Positions 52,514 to 61,711 of a stretch of DNA of 64,000 nt are shown here, in pieces (the stretch's first letter is position 1; every line of letters starts with the position of its first letter). A model generated the notes under the pieces. It saw only the letters and a list, made by a program, of their open reading frames with translations, ran no database searches and had not been told where the DNA came from. The position numbers and the translations under genes were made by a program. This DNA comes from JAANXG01 sp034520625 (GTDB lineage: Bacteria > Pseudomonadota > Gammaproteobacteria > Arenicellales > JAANXG01), in NCBI GenBank assembly GCA_034520625.1, contig JAXHNI010000007.1:186001-250000 (forward strand), in the 5' to 3' direction.

Positions 52514-53251
52514 ATGCCTGCTTCCGATCCTCACACCCTCTCGCGGTTCGTTCACGTCTACAAGGGAATCGAAGACTTCTATTTTCTCAATCGCGGCGGG
52601 GAGCTGGGCTATATCAAGTCCGGAGAGCTCCGCTCCGTTAAGGAAACATTCCCGCAGCTCAGGGACCGCTCATTCCTGGAAGCCAATCCGGATTTCATGC
52701 CGGCGCTGGAGGCGTTCCTTCGTGAGCTCGGGGAAATTTCCAGCGCCTATCAGGGCGCCATGCCATACGACCTGGAGCTCGGCTACATCCTGCCGGCCGG
52801 TCACCAGCATCTCTGGCGCACCGCGACGCTGGTGCTCCACAAGCACGTTCTGGAGACCCTCAAAGCGGACCACGAAGCGATGTTCCAGAACGGCACGCAG
52901 GAGCTCGTGGAGGCGGAACGCGACCTGAGTCGGATCATGGCGGTACGAAGCATCCACCAGGGGCTGGATGAGTTGACCTACCACCACGACGTGTTCGGCC
53001 AGTATCGCTATTTCCCGGCGTTGTACCTGCTGCCGGGCGACGACAGCGCGATCCGGTCCGACGCCGCCAAGTCCCGCGTCCGGGTCATAAACCTTCGCTG
53101 GCGCGGGCGGGGGTTCAGTTCCCGCCAGTACGGGTCCCCGGAAGCGGAGCGCACCCGGGAGCTGGTGTTCCGGGTGCTGCGGGAGAACCTGACACAACGG
53201 GGCGCCATCGACCGGAGCCAGCGCGTGGAGAACCGGCTGTCCATCGCCTGA
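52514..53251 (+). CDS. Hypothetical protein, family not recognised
   Basis: The product has 245 residues from the ATG at 52514 (a GTG at 52502 is in frame). The sequence starts MPASDPHTLSRFVHVYKGIEDFYFLNRGGELGYIKSGEL. It is soluble, rich in charged residues, with a helical middle (ATLVLHKHVLETLKADHEAMFQNGTQELVEAERDLSRIM) and a C-terminal RVRVINLRWRGRGFSS. No motif is recognised. It lies between the FHA gene and a relic of a KaiC-like ATPase; codon use matches the core genome. Confidence 0.65.
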   Translation: MPASDPHTLSRFVHVYKGIEDFYFLNRGGELGYIKSGELRSVKETFPQLRDRSFLEANPDFMPALEAFLRELGEISSAYQGAMPYDLELGYILPAGHQHLWRTATLVLHKHVLETLKADHEAMFQNGTQELVEAERDLSRIMAVRSIHQGLDELTYHHDVFGQYRYFPALYLLPGDDSAIRSDAAKSRVRVINLRWRGRGFSSRQYGSPEAERTRELVFRVLRENLTQRGAIDRSQRVENRLSIA

Positions 53252-53274
53252 GACAGACGTCCGGTGGAGCCACG

Positions 53275-53451
53275 GTGCTGTTCACCGCGGAGATCGGTTC
53301 CGGCGCGAGTGACGACGACCTGCAATTCCTCGCCGACGGCGTGATCCAACTCGATCGCCTCGCCAGCGGTCGCGTCTGTGCGGTGACGAAGATGCGCGGT
53401 CCGGGTTCGCCGAGGGCACCCACTGCTATGGGTTGGGCGTCGCCCAATTGA
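53275..53451 (+). pseudogene. Possible C-terminal relic of a KaiC/RecA-like ATPase
   Basis: The frame beginning at GTG 53275 reads VLFTAEIGSGASDDDLQFLADGVIQLDRLASGRVCAVTKMRGPGSP and stops at 53451. DDLQFLADGVIQL...R.....VTKMRG resembles the end of a KaiC/RAD55-type ATPase domain (..YLADGVI.L......R...V.KMRGS). No N-terminal half with a Walker A is present, so this would be a fragment left by deletion. It marks the point where the core sequence gives way to accessory DNA. Confidence 0.4.
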
Positions 53452-53540
53452 GAAAGTCGGGCTGATGTCTAACCTTATTCGTTGACCTAACCTATTCGTT
53501 AGGCGACTGCGGAACATCGCTAACCTTATGACTTTTTACA

Positions 53541-53840
53541 TCAAAAACCCAGAAACAGCATGTCCAGAGCTGCGGAGATTTCATCCTGCTCCTGAGCAAG
53601 GCTACCAACGCCAGAACGCAATTCGCCTTCGGGTACAGCAGCCATGTACTGAGTGGCCATTACTAGCTCCTGACCCTCAACGCTAAATACAGGATTCAGC
53701 CGCTGGGCAGGAGACGGTGCGGAGGATTTGGGCAACAGTGGCACGACAACTCGAGTGTTCAAGCTACTGAGAAGGTCTGACTGAACATCCAGCAGATAGC
53801 CGGTGCCGCCCTCATTTTCGAAGATATCGAAACGGGCCAT
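53541..53840 (-). CDS. ccdB: CcdB-family toxin
   Basis: Toxin of a type II toxin-antitoxin pair that poisons DNA gyrase. The product has 99 residues: MARFDIFENEGGTGYLLDVQSDLLSSLNTRVVVPLLPKSS, then LNPVFSVEGQELVMATQYMAAVP and a C-terminal ISAALDMLFLGF. This is the normal CcdB size and pattern, though the terminal WGI of F-plasmid CcdB reads LGF here, so gyrase poisoning strength may differ. Its ATG overlaps the ccdA stop by 1 nt. Confidence 0.93.
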   Translation of the reverse strand: MARFDIFENEGGTGYLLDVQSDLLSSLNTRVVVPLLPKSSAPSPAQRLNPVFSVEGQELVMATQYMAAVPEGELRSGVGSLAQEQDEISAALDMLFLGF

Positions 53841-54085
53841 CAGAACTGACGGTGCCGCGCGAGAGGCAAACCGTTAGCTTCAACGTATGCGTTCGAGCTT
53901 GCCAGCGCTCTGGCGTTTTCTTTCAGCCACTTCTTCTGTTTGTGCAGTTTCACAGCCTCCGCGATCCCCGCCTCTGCGGACCGTGAGACATTGATTCCCA
54001 AGGCCTTTGCCTCTTTGAGAAGAGCACTATCTAGCGATAGGTTCGTTGGCCTTCGAGTGGATTTGGTAGCTTCAGCGGCTTGCAT
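53840..54085 (-). CDS. ccdA: CcdA-family antitoxin
   Basis: Antitoxin of 81 residues. A ribbon-helix-helix N-terminus (KSTRRPTNLSLDSALLKEAKALGINVSRSAEAGIAEAV) binds DNA, and the tail (KKWLKENARALASSNAYVEANGLPLARHRQF) wraps the toxin. The order antitoxin-toxin and the 1-nt overlap are standard. It has a strong promoter overlapped by a palindrome (54,116-54,144) suited to autorepression. Confidence 0.93.
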   Translation of the reverse strand: MQAAEATKSTRRPTNLSLDSALLKEAKALGINVSRSAEAGIAEAVKLHKQKKWLKENARALASSNAYVEANGLPLARHRQF

Positions 54086-54115
54086 GGTTCAGGCCTCGTG
54101 CGAAACGATACGCCC

Positions 54116-54144
54116 ATTATATGCGCATATATTTTGCACATCAA
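54116..54144 (-). promoter_or_regulatory. ccdAB promoter and candidate operator
   Basis: On the minus strand TTGATG (54144-54139) and TATAAT (54121-54116) are 17 nt apart, a good sigma-70 pair. The perfect palindrome TATATGCGCATATA (54118-54131) overlaps the -10 and spacer and is a likely CcdA or CcdAB binding site. Confidence 0.75.
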
Positions 54145-54293
54145 GTGTGCGCAGAACTAGGTCTTGTCGCTGACGTAAGGAACCCCCTGATTCAGTCGCC
54201 TAACGGCGGATATCAGCGGCTCCTTGACGGGATTTTCGCCGTACCCCTTTCCCGCGGGGAGACACTCCCGGACGCGCCCGTCCGCCGCAACTT

Positions 54294-54425
54294 ATGCCAC
54301 CGATCCCCCAGCGTTCTTGCATAAGCGAACTGCTTGGTCTGCATGAGGGAAACTATGCGCGTTACCAGATCAGGCCGGCGGAATTCCAGGCGTGGCGGGA
54401 GGTCTGGAACCGCGCGAGCGCATGA
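54294..54425 (+). CDS. Small frame, unrecognised, possibly a gene fragment
   Basis: A 43-residue frame: MPPIPQRSCISELLGLHEGNYARYQIRPAEFQAWREVWNRASA. The composition looks coding and the end (EFQAWREVW) reads like a protein C-terminus, so this may be the tail of a truncated gene. No ribosome site is seen and the family is not recognised. Confidence 0.3.
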   Translation: MPPIPQRSCISELLGLHEGNYARYQIRPAEFQAWREVWNRASA

Positions 54426-54545
54426 GGGACCGTTCCATTTGCCCGGACAGGACTTTCACCTGCCGGGGCGCACGGAAGGTTTCCGTCATGCCTGTCCTTT
54501 ACACCAAGCTTTGCCTGGCGCAACAAGTTGTTGATTTTTAGTCAA

Positions 54546-54567
54546 TGGTGCCAGCGAGAGGAGTCGA
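54546..54567 (-). other. tRNA 3'-end fragment, candidate attachment-site scar
   Basis: Read on the minus strand, this 22-nt stretch ends CTCTCGCTGGCACCA. It has the layout of a tRNA 3' end: last part of the T loop, T-stem 3' strand CCTCT, acceptor strand CGCTGGC, discriminator A and CCA. The rest of the tRNA is absent to the right. Integrases often use such ends, leaving a 3' copy at the far side of the island. An acceptor GCCAGCG would fit a tRNA-Leu, but that identity is a guess. By geometry the island extends rightward from here and an intact copy should lie beyond the window. Confidence 0.6.
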
Positions 54568-54932
54568 TTCACGTTATTTATCAATTAGTTAAATATCCTT
54601 GGCGTAGATTTGGCGTAGGCGTAATCGCGGCGAATTGATAGATCATACGCGATTCCAACAAGCTGCTCTTTTGTGTCCACTACCGGATCGCCACGGCTCG
54701 CACCCGACAAATGTAGCAACTAGGCAACACCCTAGACCAGAGAGTTCAGAAACACCGACTCACGCTCATACCTACTGATTTCATGTAGTCGGGCACTAGA
54801 ATCTGACCGATGTCCGCGTGGGGGTCCTGCGCTGCGTCGTGGAGCCCACAGGGGGGTTGTTTTAACCCACTAATTCCGCCGTGGGTTGCGCACCGTGCAC
54901 AAATCTTCATACTCGTCTAACGCGTTGTTATC
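54568..54932. other. Left end of the putative island, no gene seen
   Basis: A+T-richer DNA (TTATTTATCAATTAGTTAAA and onward) between the tRNA fragment and the AddB-like gene. It has many stops in all frames. No integrase is present in the window. Confidence 0.5.
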
Positions 54933-57611
54933 GTGGGAGATTGCGTGCAGCTTAGAACACTGATTGTCGATTCCGCCCTTGCGGCACACGAGGCGCGCAC
55001 CACCGCCGCTCGGGCTCGTGACCACGGCCTCCAGGTGAAATCGGTCGACCAGGCCGCGGCGCGGCTCGCCGGCGGTTTCCTGCAGCCGATCCCGCGCGAG
55101 GCACTGGAAGAGGCAATCCAAGACGCGTTGGCTGACACGGACCTGGGCCCCCTGGCACCGGTTCAAGGCCTCCCCGGCATGACCCGCGCCGCCGCGACCA
55201 CGCTGATGCGCGCCTGGGATGCGGGAGTCGACCTCGAAACCGATCATGAGCGACGGCGGGCGCTCGCCGCGCTCGATGCCGCCGCACGCGAGCGCTTACG
55301 GCCGTCCATGCGGCGCCCCGGCGATCTCGCTGCTCTCGCCCTGGAGCAAGTCGCGCACGCGCCGGAGGTGCTCGGCCCCGTCGAAATCCGCCGCCTCCCC
55401 GACGTCGCGCCGGTATGGCGGCCATTGCTCGTCGAACTCGCTAGGCACGTCGAGGTCCGCTGGCGTCCGGGCAGCCGCCCCGTACCGGCGTGGATTGACG
55501 GCACCAACATCCTCCTGGAAGAGCTCGACTGCCGCGCCGCGCCGCGCGCCGGCGTCAGCTGCGCCAATCCACGCCACGAGGCCGTCGAGGCGATGCGCTG
55601 GGCGCGCGAACTGATTGCCTCCGCAAAGGCCGCGCCGCAGGAGATCGCGATCGCCGCGGCCACGCCGGCGGACTGGGACGCGCACTTGATTGCCCTGAGC
55701 CGAGACGCCAGCATCCCGGTTCACTTCGCTCACGGCCAGCCGGTCCTCTCCACGGCGGATGGTCAGGCCTGCGCCGCTCTCGCCGAGGCACAACTGAAGG
55801 GCCTGACGCAGGATCGCGTGCGCCGCCTGGTGCCGCTGCTGCGCAGCCAGTGCGGCCGCCTCCAGGACCTGCCAGGGGACTGGACCCGGGTGCTACCGCG
55901 GGATGCGCCGCTGACCAGCCTCAAACTCTGGCGGCGCCACCTCGCGCGCGTCGAGGACTGGCCCGGCGGCATCGACTTCTCGCACGCGCTTGTCGACGCA
56001 CTCGAGCCCATCACTCAGGGACCCGACAACGCGCGCGCCGCGGGCGTGGCCCTTCTCAACGGACTCAGCCTGTCGATCTGGATGCAGGCGTTGGCCGAGG
56101 GGCCACCACTCGCCCTCGACGTCACACTGCAGGGACTTCGAGTGCCGGACGAGGTGGATCCGGCCGGCGCCATCGTCTGGGGTCCCGCAGCGGCGATTGC
56201 GGGCGTGGCCCGCCCGCACGTTCGCTTGCTCGGCCTCACCAGCCGCGCCTGGCCTCGTACTCGGGGCGAGGACCCGCTTCTACCCGATCACATCGTGCCG
56301 CAGAACGAACTCGACCCGGTGCCCGTCCCCGAGCGCGACCAGCGGGACTTTCGGGCGCTTCTTCACGGCGCCGCACGTGAAGTCGTGCTTTCGCGCAGTC
56401 GACGCGACCCCGACGGCCGCCAACTCGGCGTCAGCCCCTTATGGCCCATCGACGTTGAGCCCACATACCTGGAGCGCAAGCGCGTGGCTGCCCACGTCAT
56501 GAGCGAGGCAGACCGCCTGCTCGCACGCCCCCACGAGTTCGAAGAGCACGATCTCGCGCGGAGCACACGCCAGTGCTGGACCGACTGGCACATCCCAAAG
56601 GTCACGCCGCACGACGGCCTGATCCGCGCGGACCATCCGCTCATCGCGGAGACGCTCGCGCGCCCGCAGTCCACCGGCGCGCTACAGAAGCTGCTTCGCG
56701 ACCCGCTCGGCTACGTCTGGCAGGAGGTGTTGCGCTGGCGTGAGCCGCAAGAGGAGGAGGAGCCCCTCACGCTCGATCCACTGGCACGCGGCAGCTTGGT
56801 CCATGCCGTCTTCGAGGACGCCACACGGCGGCTCGAGGCTGGGCCGGGCGTGGCGCGCGCCGACGCTGATCAGGTAGCGGCGGCTGCCCGCGAGGCTGTC
56901 GCCGCCGTCGCGGCCGACTGGGAGGAGCGCTATCCCGTTCCGCCGCAATTGATCTGGCGGCGCCTTCTCCAGCAAACCGAGAACGCCGTACCGGCCGGCT
57001 TCGCTAGCGAACTCGGTGACGGAGGCCCCGGCGCACTCGCCGGCCAGCGCAGTCTCGCCGAGGTCCCCTTCGGCCAAGCTGGCTGGCGCAGCGCACAGCC
57101 GGTAGGCCGCGAGCCGCCCTGGGATATCGACGCGCCGGTCCAAATCCCGGGAACCGAGATCCTCATCACCGGCCGGATCGACCGCCTCGACCTCGCCGAA
57201 GGTGACGCAGCGGCGACCGTGGTCGACTACAAGAGCGGCAAGGCGCCCTCGCCCAAAAAGCCACCCGGAGTGAACGGCGGCAAGGAGCTGCAGCGCTGCC
57301 TCTACGCCTACACGGTGAGCGCGCTGTTGGGCGGGATCCCTGTCGAATCCCGGCTCGTCTACCCTTTCGCGCAGCAAGTGTTCGTCTTGGAGGACCCCGA
57401 GACTACGCTGGACACCCTCACCGAATATCTCAAGATCGCGCACGCGCAGATGCTTGCCGGCCAGGCTTTGCCCGGCGAGGGCTCCGAGGATCAGTACAAC
57501 GACCTGCGCTTCGCGCTACCGGGGGACGCTAAGGATCGGTACTTCCGCGAGAAGCGCGCGCTGTTCAACGCCCGCCACGGCCGCCTCGTCGACGCCTGGA
57601 GCCTGAATTGA
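54933..57611 (+). CDS. AddB-like protein with PD-(D/E)XK nuclease domain
   Basis: The product has 892 residues, started at the GTG at 54933. The first 600 residues resemble the inactivated helicase part of AddB: no Walker A is visible near the N-terminus (LIVDSALAAHEART). The C-terminal 270 residues are a RecB-family nuclease: GSLVHAVFEDATR (conserved His region), then GRIDRLDLAEGDAAATVVDYKSGK with the catalytic Asp and D-x-K triad, and Gln-Tyr-type LQRCLYAYTVSALLG. The four Cys of AddB's iron-sulfur staple are not evident. It overlaps the AddA-like gene by 4 nt. Together they should process DNA ends, either repair or defence. Confidence 0.82.
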   Translation: MGDCVQLRTLIVDSALAAHEARTTAARARDHGLQVKSVDQAAARLAGGFLQPIPREALEEAIQDALADTDLGPLAPVQGLPGMTRAAATTLMRAWDAGVDLETDHERRRALAALDAAARERLRPSMRRPGDLAALALEQVAHAPEVLGPVEIRRLPDVAPVWRPLLVELARHVEVRWRPGSRPVPAWIDGTNILLEELDCRAAPRAGVSCANPRHEAVEAMRWARELIASAKAAPQEIAIAAATPADWDAHLIALSRDASIPVHFAHGQPVLSTADGQACAALAEAQLKGLTQDRVRRLVPLLRSQCGRLQDLPGDWTRVLPRDAPLTSLKLWRRHLARVEDWPGGIDFSHALVDALEPITQGPDNARAAGVALLNGLSLSIWMQALAEGPPLALDVTLQGLRVPDEVDPAGAIVWGPAAAIAGVARPHVRLLGLTSRAWPRTRGEDPLLPDHIVPQNELDPVPVPERDQRDFRALLHGAAREVVLSRSRRDPDGRQLGVSPLWPIDVEPTYLERKRVAAHVMSEADRLLARPHEFEEHDLARSTRQCWTDWHIPKVTPHDGLIRADHPLIAETLARPQSTGALQKLLRDPLGYVWQEVLRWREPQEEEEPLTLDPLARGSLVHAVFEDATRRLEAGPGVARADADQVAAAAREAVAAVAADWEERYPVPPQLIWRRLLQQTENAVPAGFASELGDGGPGALAGQRSLAEVPFGQAGWRSAQPVGREPPWDIDAPVQIPGTEILITGRIDRLDLAEGDAAATVVDYKSGKAPSPKKPPGVNGGKELQRCLYAYTVSALLGGIPVESRLVYPFAQQVFVLEDPETTLDTLTEYLKIAHAQMLAGQALPGEGSEDQYNDLRFALPGDAKDRYFREKRALFNARHGRLVDAWSLN

Positions 57612-60600
57612 CCACACCTGTGACCGACCACGAGGAACGCGTCCGCGCGCTCGGCGACCACGGCGCGACCCTGCTGGTCGAAGCCGGTGCCGGCACCGGC
57701 AAGACGGCGCTCATGGCCGGTCGCCTGGTACGGCTGCTTGCCGACGGCCAGCCGCCGAAGAGCATCGCCGCATTAACCTTCACCGAGCTCGCCGCGAGCG
57801 AGCTGCAGCAGCGCGTCGCGTACTTCGTCGAGCGAATCCTGGAGCGCGATGTGCCCGACGAGCTCGCGGCTGGCTTCCCCGAGGGCCCGAGTGCTGGCCA
57901 GCTCGAGACGCTGAAGGCAGCGCGTTGGCATCTAGACCAGCTTACCTGTACGACAATCCACGGTTTTTGCAAGCAGCTGATCGGCCCGTACCCGGTCGAG
58001 ACCAACATGGACCCCGGCGCCAAAATCATCGACCCGGCCGAGGCAGCACTGACTTACGACGAACTCCTGCAGCACTGGCTGCGCGAACACCTATCGCGCA
58101 CGCACGACTGCGGCGCGGAGAACGACGTGCTCGCGCAAATGCTGCTGCAAGACCCTGACCACGCGATCGCCAAGATCAAGGAGGTCGCCGGCGAGCTCCG
58201 GCGCAACCGTACGGCGACGCCGCCCCCCGCGTACCTCTCACGCACGGATCTTGTCGACTTCGAGGCTGCCGTCGACACGTTTGCCGACACCATCGTCGCC
58301 GCTCGGGCACCGGATTGCGACGCGGTCGCCGCCGACCTCGCGCACCTACGCGAGCGCTTAGCAGCAGCCCTGGACCGCGGGCCGGACGCTCGGGGCCTAG
58401 TCGAGTGCGCGGAGCCGCCCCGCATCCCGGCGATGAAAAGCGATACGACCGCTTTCCGAAATTGGAACAAGAAGACCGTGTTTGTAAAGGCGGCCCAGGC
58501 GCGCGGTGTCTCCAAGGCGGAGGCCGACCGCCTGAACGACGTTGCCAAAGAAGCCTACGAGCGGGCCGACGCCGCCCTGGACGCCTTTCTCAAGAAGGCC
58601 GTCGGCGCGCTCAACGCGCGCTTCCTGGAGGCGCTGAACGCCTTGGTGGATCGTTACGTCGCGCACAAGCGCAACGCCGCCCTGCTCGATTTCGACGACC
58701 TGTTGATTGCCGCGCGAGACCTGCTGCGCGATCACCCCGAAGTGCGCGACGCGCTGGCCGAGCGCTATAAGGTGCTTCTCGTCGACGAGTTCCAGGACAC
58801 CGACCCGCAGCAGGCCGACATCCTGTGGCGCCTGAGCGAGGCCACTCCGTGCAAGCCGGCCGATGCCCCCTGGACAGAGCGCACTCTCAAGCCAGGTCAA
58901 CTCTTCCTTGTCGGGGACCCGAAGCAATCGATCTATCGCTTCCGCGGGGCAGACTTAGGCGCCTATCTCGCCGCCCGCAATGCGCTCGACGCCGCTGCTG
59001 GCGAGCGTCTGACGATCCGCGCCAACTTCCGTTCGTGCTCAGGACTACTCGAGTGGATCAACGCCAGCTTTGACGGCCCGCTGTCGGCCGAAAACCAGCC
59101 GGGCTTCGAGGCGTTGGCGGCGACGCGGCACGATGCCGGCGGCGAGACGCGCGTCGCCGCGCTCGACCTCGCCATCGAGTCCTCGAACCCCGAGAAGGCG
59201 CCGACCACGGACGACATTCGGCGCACGGAGGCCGCAGCGGTAGCCGATCTTTGCCGCCGGCTAATCGGGAGCTACGAGGTGTTCGATGCGGACATCGAGG
59301 GCGGCGTGCGCGCCTGCCGCCCGGGCGATATCGCGCTGATCGCCCCGGCCGGGACTTCATTATGGATCTACGAGAGCGCGCTTGAAGCGGTGGATTTGCC
59401 GATCGCCACACAGGCAGGCAAGGGCGCATTCCGGCGCCAGGAGATCCTCGATCTGATCGCGCTCACGCGCACGCTCGCCGATAGCCGCGACACGCTGGCA
59501 CTCGGTGCGCTGCTCCGCGGACCGCTCATTGGCCTCACCGAGGAGCAGCTCCTCGACTGCGTCGAGGCGCTGCCGCGCGATCCCGAGCGCCCCGACCGCA
59601 TCCCCACGCTCAATCTCAACGTCGACCCCGACGTGCTTCCGAACGCCGTCGTCAAGCACGCCCTGAAGGTGCTGCGTGGGCTGCGCGCTCGGGCTCGCCG
59701 TGTTACACCCTTCGAGTTGATGGCGGAAGCGGTAGAAGAGCTTCGAGTGCGCCCGATCCTCGAGCAGCGTCACCCGCGTTCGGCCGAACGCGCGCTCTCC
59801 AACGTCGACCTCTTCCTCGAGCTGGCACGTCCTTACGCCGTGCGCGGCCTCAAGGCCTTCGCCCAAGACATGCGGCGGAAATGGGAAGACTCGGCCGGTC
59901 AAGCCGAGGGACGCCCGGACGCCCAGCAACAGGCAGTGCAGGTTATCACGATGCACTCGGCGAAGGGTCTGGAGTGGCCGGTGGTGATCCCTGTCAACGC
60001 TATGGGTGAACCAATGCGCGAACAAGGGCCGCAGCTGCGCCGATCCGACGGCACACTCCACCTTGATGTGACCAAGACGGCGTCGCGCACCGAGGCTTAC
60101 GAGGCCACGAAGCAGCTAAACGAAAGCGAGACCATGGCCGAGCGCGTGCGGCTCTGGTACGTCACCTGTACGCGTGCCGAACAACTGCTAGTCTTTCCTC
60201 GCCCCGACGCCGATCTAAAGTCGCGGGCGTGGATCAAGCTCGCAGGGCTCGATTTGGCGGCTCTGCCGGCTTTCGATATCGAGGTCCATCCCCCGGCGCT
60301 GCCGGAGATCGCAGTGCCGGAACAGAATCGCCAGGACCCCGCAACCTTCGCCGAAGAGGCGCGCCGCGTGCTTGAGGCGCATCCGGCGATCACACGCCGC
60401 AGTCCCAGCCGGCACGAGAATAGCGGCGACCCGGCGGTGCCAGTCGTCTTCGCCGAAGGCGACGTTCCGCCCGTCGCGGCGCCGCGAGTTCTGGGTTCCA
60501 CCACGCGCGGCCTCGTCCTGCACAAGCTCTTGGAAGAACTCCTTACGGGCGAGCTCTTCGAGTCCGATCTTGAATCACGGGCCGACGTGCTGCTCCGACA

Positions 60601-60976
60601 ACTCGGCGCCGAGCCGCAGGCCGATCCCTCCGTAGGTCCATGCGCAGCGGAGATCGCGAACACGACCGAGCGAGCGCTGCGAATCCCCGAAGTGGCCGAG
60701 GTCCGCGACCGCCTCGTCCCCGAGTGCCCCGTGACGAGCGTCTTCCCAGGCGAGACGGGCGAAGAGATCGTCTCGGGCGTGGCGGATGCCATCGCGCCCG
60801 ACGAAACGGGCGCAATCGAGACCGTCATCGACTGGAAGTCCGACATCGCAGCCGAGCCGGCACAGCGCGAGCGGTACCGCCAACAGATGCGCGATTACCT
60901 GCACGTCACTGGCGCACGTTCCGGCATCTTGGTCTATGCGACGGAGGGTACCGCGGATCGCGTGCTAGCCGAATGA
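57608..60976 (+). CDS. AddA-like UvrD-family helicase-nuclease
   Basis: The product has 1122 residues; the TTG at 57608 overlaps the previous TGA as TTGA, and GTG at 57620 is an alternative. Superfamily 1 helicase motifs: VEAGAGTGKTALMAGRL (I), AALTFTELAASEL (Ia), CTTIHGFCKQL (Ib-like), VLLVDEFQDTDPQQ (II), LVGDPKQSIYRFRGADL (III), VITMHSAKGLEWPVVI (V) and RLWYVTCTRAEQLLV (VI). The C-terminus has a PD-(D/E)XK nuclease: EIVSGVADAIAPDETGAIETVIDWKSDI and QMRDYLHVTG. This is the AddA/RecB plan. In a gammaproteobacterium that likely has RecBCD, a separate AddAB-like pair in an island suggests a mobile repair or anti-phage function. Confidence 0.88.
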   Translation: MTTPVTDHEERVRALGDHGATLLVEAGAGTGKTALMAGRLVRLLADGQPPKSIAALTFTELAASELQQRVAYFVERILERDVPDELAAGFPEGPSAGQLETLKAARWHLDQLTCTTIHGFCKQLIGPYPVETNMDPGAKIIDPAEAALTYDELLQHWLREHLSRTHDCGAENDVLAQMLLQDPDHAIAKIKEVAGELRRNRTATPPPAYLSRTDLVDFEAAVDTFADTIVAARAPDCDAVAADLAHLRERLAAALDRGPDARGLVECAEPPRIPAMKSDTTAFRNWNKKTVFVKAAQARGVSKAEADRLNDVAKEAYERADAALDAFLKKAVGALNARFLEALNALVDRYVAHKRNAALLDFDDLLIAARDLLRDHPEVRDALAERYKVLLVDEFQDTDPQQADILWRLSEATPCKPADAPWTERTLKPGQLFLVGDPKQSIYRFRGADLGAYLAARNALDAAAGERLTIRANFRSCSGLLEWINASFDGPLSAENQPGFEALAATRHDAGGETRVAALDLAIESSNPEKAPTTDDIRRTEAAAVADLCRRLIGSYEVFDADIEGGVRACRPGDIALIAPAGTSLWIYESALEAVDLPIATQAGKGAFRRQEILDLIALTRTLADSRDTLALGALLRGPLIGLTEEQLLDCVEALPRDPERPDRIPTLNLNVDPDVLPNAVVKHALKVLRGLRARARRVTPFELMAEAVEELRVRPILEQRHPRSAERALSNVDLFLELARPYAVRGLKAFAQDMRRKWEDSAGQAEGRPDAQQQAVQVITMHSAKGLEWPVVIPVNAMGEPMREQGPQLRRSDGTLHLDVTKTASRTEAYEATKQLNESETMAERVRLWYVTCTRAEQLLVFPRPDADLKSRAWIKLAGLDLAALPAFDIEVHPPALPEIAVPEQNRQDPATFAEEARRVLEAHPAITRRSPSRHENSGDPAVPVVFAEGDVPPVAAPRVLGSTTRGLVLHKLLEELLTGELFESDLESRADVLLRQLGAEPQADPSVGPCAAEIANTTERALRIPEVAEVRDRLVPECPVTSVFPGETGEEIVSGVADAIAPDETGAIETVIDWKSDIAAEPAQRERYRQQMRDYLHVTGARSGILVYATEGTADRVLAE

Positions 60977-61172
60977 TCCCACATCGCGTCCTGCAGCCGG
61001 CGTTACGGCGGCCGGCCAACATTCGTTCCCATTACTGCCATAACCCGTTCCCAACGGCAACTGCGAATTTGCAAGCATTCTGTAATTGGTGGAGAAACTC
61101 TAAATACAGCCAAAAGATGACCGTAGTTGATCTGCATAATCGCAACATTTATCCCGCATCCGTCATTATGCC

Positions 61173-61436
61173 GTGCGCTTTTGCTCGGACGGCTTGGACG
61201 AGGGTCGCTTCAGCCCCAACGCGGCATCATTCCGGGCTCGCTTGGCGAAGGATCTTGCGAGGGCTGACTTCCGGATACTCAAACGCATCAGCTTGTCTGG
61301 ATTTGAGAGCTCTACGGGAATAAACTGGCACCAGTTCTCGAGACGTACGAAAAAGCGTGGACCAACTTCGGGAAGTGCCGCCTCAATGGTCGCGAAGATG
61401 AGAAAGCGTGAGCGGTTACCCGAAAGTTATGAGTAA
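61173..61436 (+). CDS. Doubtful small gene, unrecognised
   Basis: An 87-residue frame starting at GTG 61173 (VRFCSDGLDEGRFSPNAASFRARLAKDLARADFRILKRISLSG). It is basic and has no recognisable motif. Its TAA overlaps the ATG at 61429 of the next frame (ATGAGTAA), which is the only support for it being translated. Another frame from ATG 61168 is equally long at first, so this could be chance. Confidence 0.3.
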   Translation: MRFCSDGLDEGRFSPNAASFRARLAKDLARADFRILKRISLSGFESSTGINWHQFSRRTKKRGPTSGSAASMVAKMRKRERLPESYE

Positions 61437-61711
61437 TCCGGAATCTCTCCTAACGATAGGTGATATTTGGAAGCTTGTAGCCCTACCGGGAGCGTTTGCA
61501 TTCCCACAGTCGCGATCGGCGCTATTAGGATTTTCCTAGGTCGGCGCCGAGGAAATGCGGCTGCGGGGTGCTCGGATCGCGATATTCAGGCGCTAGCTAG
61601 CATTTAGATCGTCACCATAACTGGCGACTAAGTGAGTTTCTCAACGTCACTCTACGACAGCTTATTGATGAGTTGGAAGAGAGATTGCGGCCCGGGAATT
61701 CATGGTTCTAG
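61429..61711 (+). pseudogene. Small membrane-anchored protein gene with two frameshifts
   Basis: Three frames in order look coding: MSNPESLLTIGDIWKLVALPGAFAF, from ATG 61429; RIFLGRRRGNAAAGCSDRDIQALAS, in a second frame around 61530-61604; and HLDRHHNWRLSEFLNVTLRQLIDELEERLRPGNSWF, in a third frame to the TAG at 61711. Joined, they give about 90 residues with one N-terminal hydrophobic segment, a basic stop-transfer (LGRRRG) and a helical cytoplasmic tail. That a sensible protein appears only when two indels are undone suggests recent decay. The family is unknown. Confidence 0.4.
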
